Part shown: positions 41,398-42,186 of the stretch, piece by piece
Layout of the letters: each line of letters starts with the position of its first letter
Position numbering within the stretch: the stretch's first letter is position 1
Source: Gracilaria domingensis
Taxonomy: Eukaryota; Rhodophyta; Florideophyceae; Gracilariales; Gracilariaceae
Assembly: GCA_022539475.1 (NCBI GenBank)
Contig: VCMS01000394.1
Coordinates: 1-42,186, forward strand
Length of the DNA: 42,186 nucleotides
Direction: 5' to 3'
Notes under the pieces: model-generated
What the model was told of the DNA's origin: nothing
Database searches by the model: none
The model's input: the letters and a program-made list of their open reading frames with translations, nothing else
Made by a program: the position numbers and the translations under genes

Positions 41398-42186
41398 GAG
41401 GATTCAGCTGTTGAGTCCTCCACGCGTACCAGGCCACCGCAAGAGGGTTAACGTTGCTCGGGCCCAAAGCGGCGGCTGCGTAGGGAATCATAAACCCACC
41501 GCGACCGTAAGGGTCTTGACGGAGAACGCGTACTCGAAACCGCGTGTTTAAGGCTTGAAAGATTGCACCTCCGCGGCCGCTGCGCTAACCCCATGGGGTC
41601 TTGCCAGACATCGCTCGACCGGAGGCAACAGTTTTCCGAACCGAACGGTTGACCTCCGCCGAGGGGAGAACTTCAGAAGCCGAATATCCTTTATATAGAG
41701 GTCGAAGTGCGGCTCCTCCAGTACCATAGTGGTTGGCCTCAGCACGAGAGCCTCGGCGCCCGATGGAATAGGACACTGGTGTACGGGGTCTGGGACGGCA
41801 ACAGGGCTGCGAAGGTCAACACACGTGGATTCGATTGAAACGTCGCGCCCGTCTCACCCCCGGGGTCCAATCCACAACGGGAAGGGCGCGCGCGATGCCC
41901 CCTCGGCACCGCTTCACGGCGTTCGAACGTCATTGACCACCCGTTGGGGGAAGCGGTTGATCACCCTGAGGTATAAAAGGCGCGAGTTGGAGCGAGAGCG
42001 TGGCCACGAAGGATACAAGCCGAGAGGGGGAACACCACCAATTGGATGACTAGTTGAAACCTGGGGGTCACAGAGACGGGCGCGCCACTTTCGAGCGAGC
42101 TGACACACCGTGAAATGACCAGGGTGGAGCGCCGGCCTGGACAGGTTCCGTGAACCAGGGAGGGTACCAACCACCCAGAGGGACTA
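41398..42186. other. region upstream of the antisense gene with an opposing TATA box
   Basis: No convincing gene. TATAAAAG at 41972-41979 (plus) faces right, away from the minus-strand TATA box at 41690, so two divergent promoters sit about 280 bases apart. The rightward one may belong to a further element 2 gene or to the 3' LTR region. One CCANNTGG word (42038) lies 60 bases downstream of it, so element 2 probably continues. Confidence 0.4.
41690..41697 (-). promoter_or_regulatory. TATA box for the antisense gene
   Basis: TATATAAA on the minus strand, in CTCTATATAAAGG context, lies about 290 bases upstream of the first antisense frame. It supports independent minus-strand transcription rather than read-through. 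Confidence 0.5.

Larger units (their letters stand above)
31831..42045. repeat. dispersed CCANNTGG word, 39 copies
   Basis: Hand count of exact CCANNTGG, start positions: 31831, 31876, 32006, 32081, 32141, 32228, 32397, 32543, 32683, 32749, 33005, 33212, 33574, 33681, 34243, 34534, 34804, 34935, 35154, 35385, 35694, 35753, 35837, 36423, 36714, 36886, 37290, 38022, 38087, 38188, 38823, 38962, 39028, 39392, 39636, 40199, 40313, 40538, 42038. Most extend to ACCANNTGGT, and the commonest cores are CCAAGTGG/CCACTTGG and CCAAATGG. Near variants (CCAAACGG, CCAAAAGG, CCAAGCGG, CCGATTGG, CCTACTGG) add at least twenty more. Random expectation for the exact word in 10.4 kb is about 2.5. The preceding 31.8 kb has about six. 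Confidence 0.88.
31791..42186 (+). mobile_element. Ty3/gypsy chromovirus, element 2, runs to or past the window end
   Basis: Order: LTR (31791-32361), primer site (32367), gag (32495-34762), pol with protease, RT, RNase H, integrase and chromodomain (to 39063), antisense gene (41397-39217, minus), and an upstream region with two TATA boxes. No second copy of the LTR start appears, so the 3' LTR must lie beyond 42186. All parts, including the antisense gene, share the CCANNTGG word, which argues they are one element. Insertion into element 1 dates it as the younger. Confidence 0.75.

Noticed and set aside
1..42186. CRISPR arrays, tRNA or rRNA genes
   Set aside because: No regularly spaced repeats and no B-box plus cloverleaf combination were seen on either strand. 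The only tRNA-like string is the primer site complement.

Overview
The window is nuclear DNA of a eukaryote that has, or once had, a plastid. Coding units run for 1-3.4 kb without visible introns (RPAP1, a TIR-kinase, a cyclin). Plastid-lineage genes are present as broken copies (carotenoid isomerase, LpxC, a PYRP2-like HAD phosphatase). The right third is nested LTR retrotransposons. This fits a compact, intron-poor genome such as a florideophyte red alga. That placement is an inference with moderate-to-low confidence.

Layout. 1-4.5 kb: decayed genes, namely a possible J-domain scrap at the left edge, a carotenoid isomerase pseudogene (minus) and an LpxC pseudogene (plus). 4.5-8.4 kb: a HAD/PYRP2-like gene (minus) and nicastrin (plus), divergent, both frameshifted. 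8.4-13.6 kb: RPAP1 (minus) and a cyclin-box gene (plus), divergent across a 0.6 kb GC-rich promoter. 14.7-17.4 kb: an intact 870-residue protein (minus) with a myristoylation signal, a macro-like region, a TIR domain and a TKL kinase. 17.4-25 kb: a G-rich promoter tract, unassigned sequence, a decayed WD40 gene and two 3' ends of the same LINE family, each with a (GAA)n tail. 25.4-26.6 kb: an unrecognised coiled-coil gene with a TATA box.

26.6-42.2 kb: two Ty3/gypsy elements. Element 1 (LTR, tRNA-Tyr-type primer site, gag, pol) is cut at the start of RNase H by element 2, whose 5' LTR begins at 31791. Element 2 is a chromovirus (integrase C-terminal chromodomain). Its RT carries an in-frame TGA, and it has a long antisense gene with an RG-rich tail behind pol. 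Its 3' LTR is not in the window.

The most unusual signal is a short palindromic word, CCANNTGG (often ACCANNTGGT). I counted 39 copies by hand from 31831 to 42045, in the LTR, leader, all reading frames of gag and pol, and the antisense gene, against roughly 2.5 expected. Element 1 has about one. This looks like a self-marking sequence carried by one retrotransposon family, possibly read by the antisense-encoded protein or by a host E-box-binding factor. A second theme is that most frame breaks in otherwise well-conserved genes behave as single-base deletions, so either gene decay or residual assembly indels must be separated with reads or transcripts.
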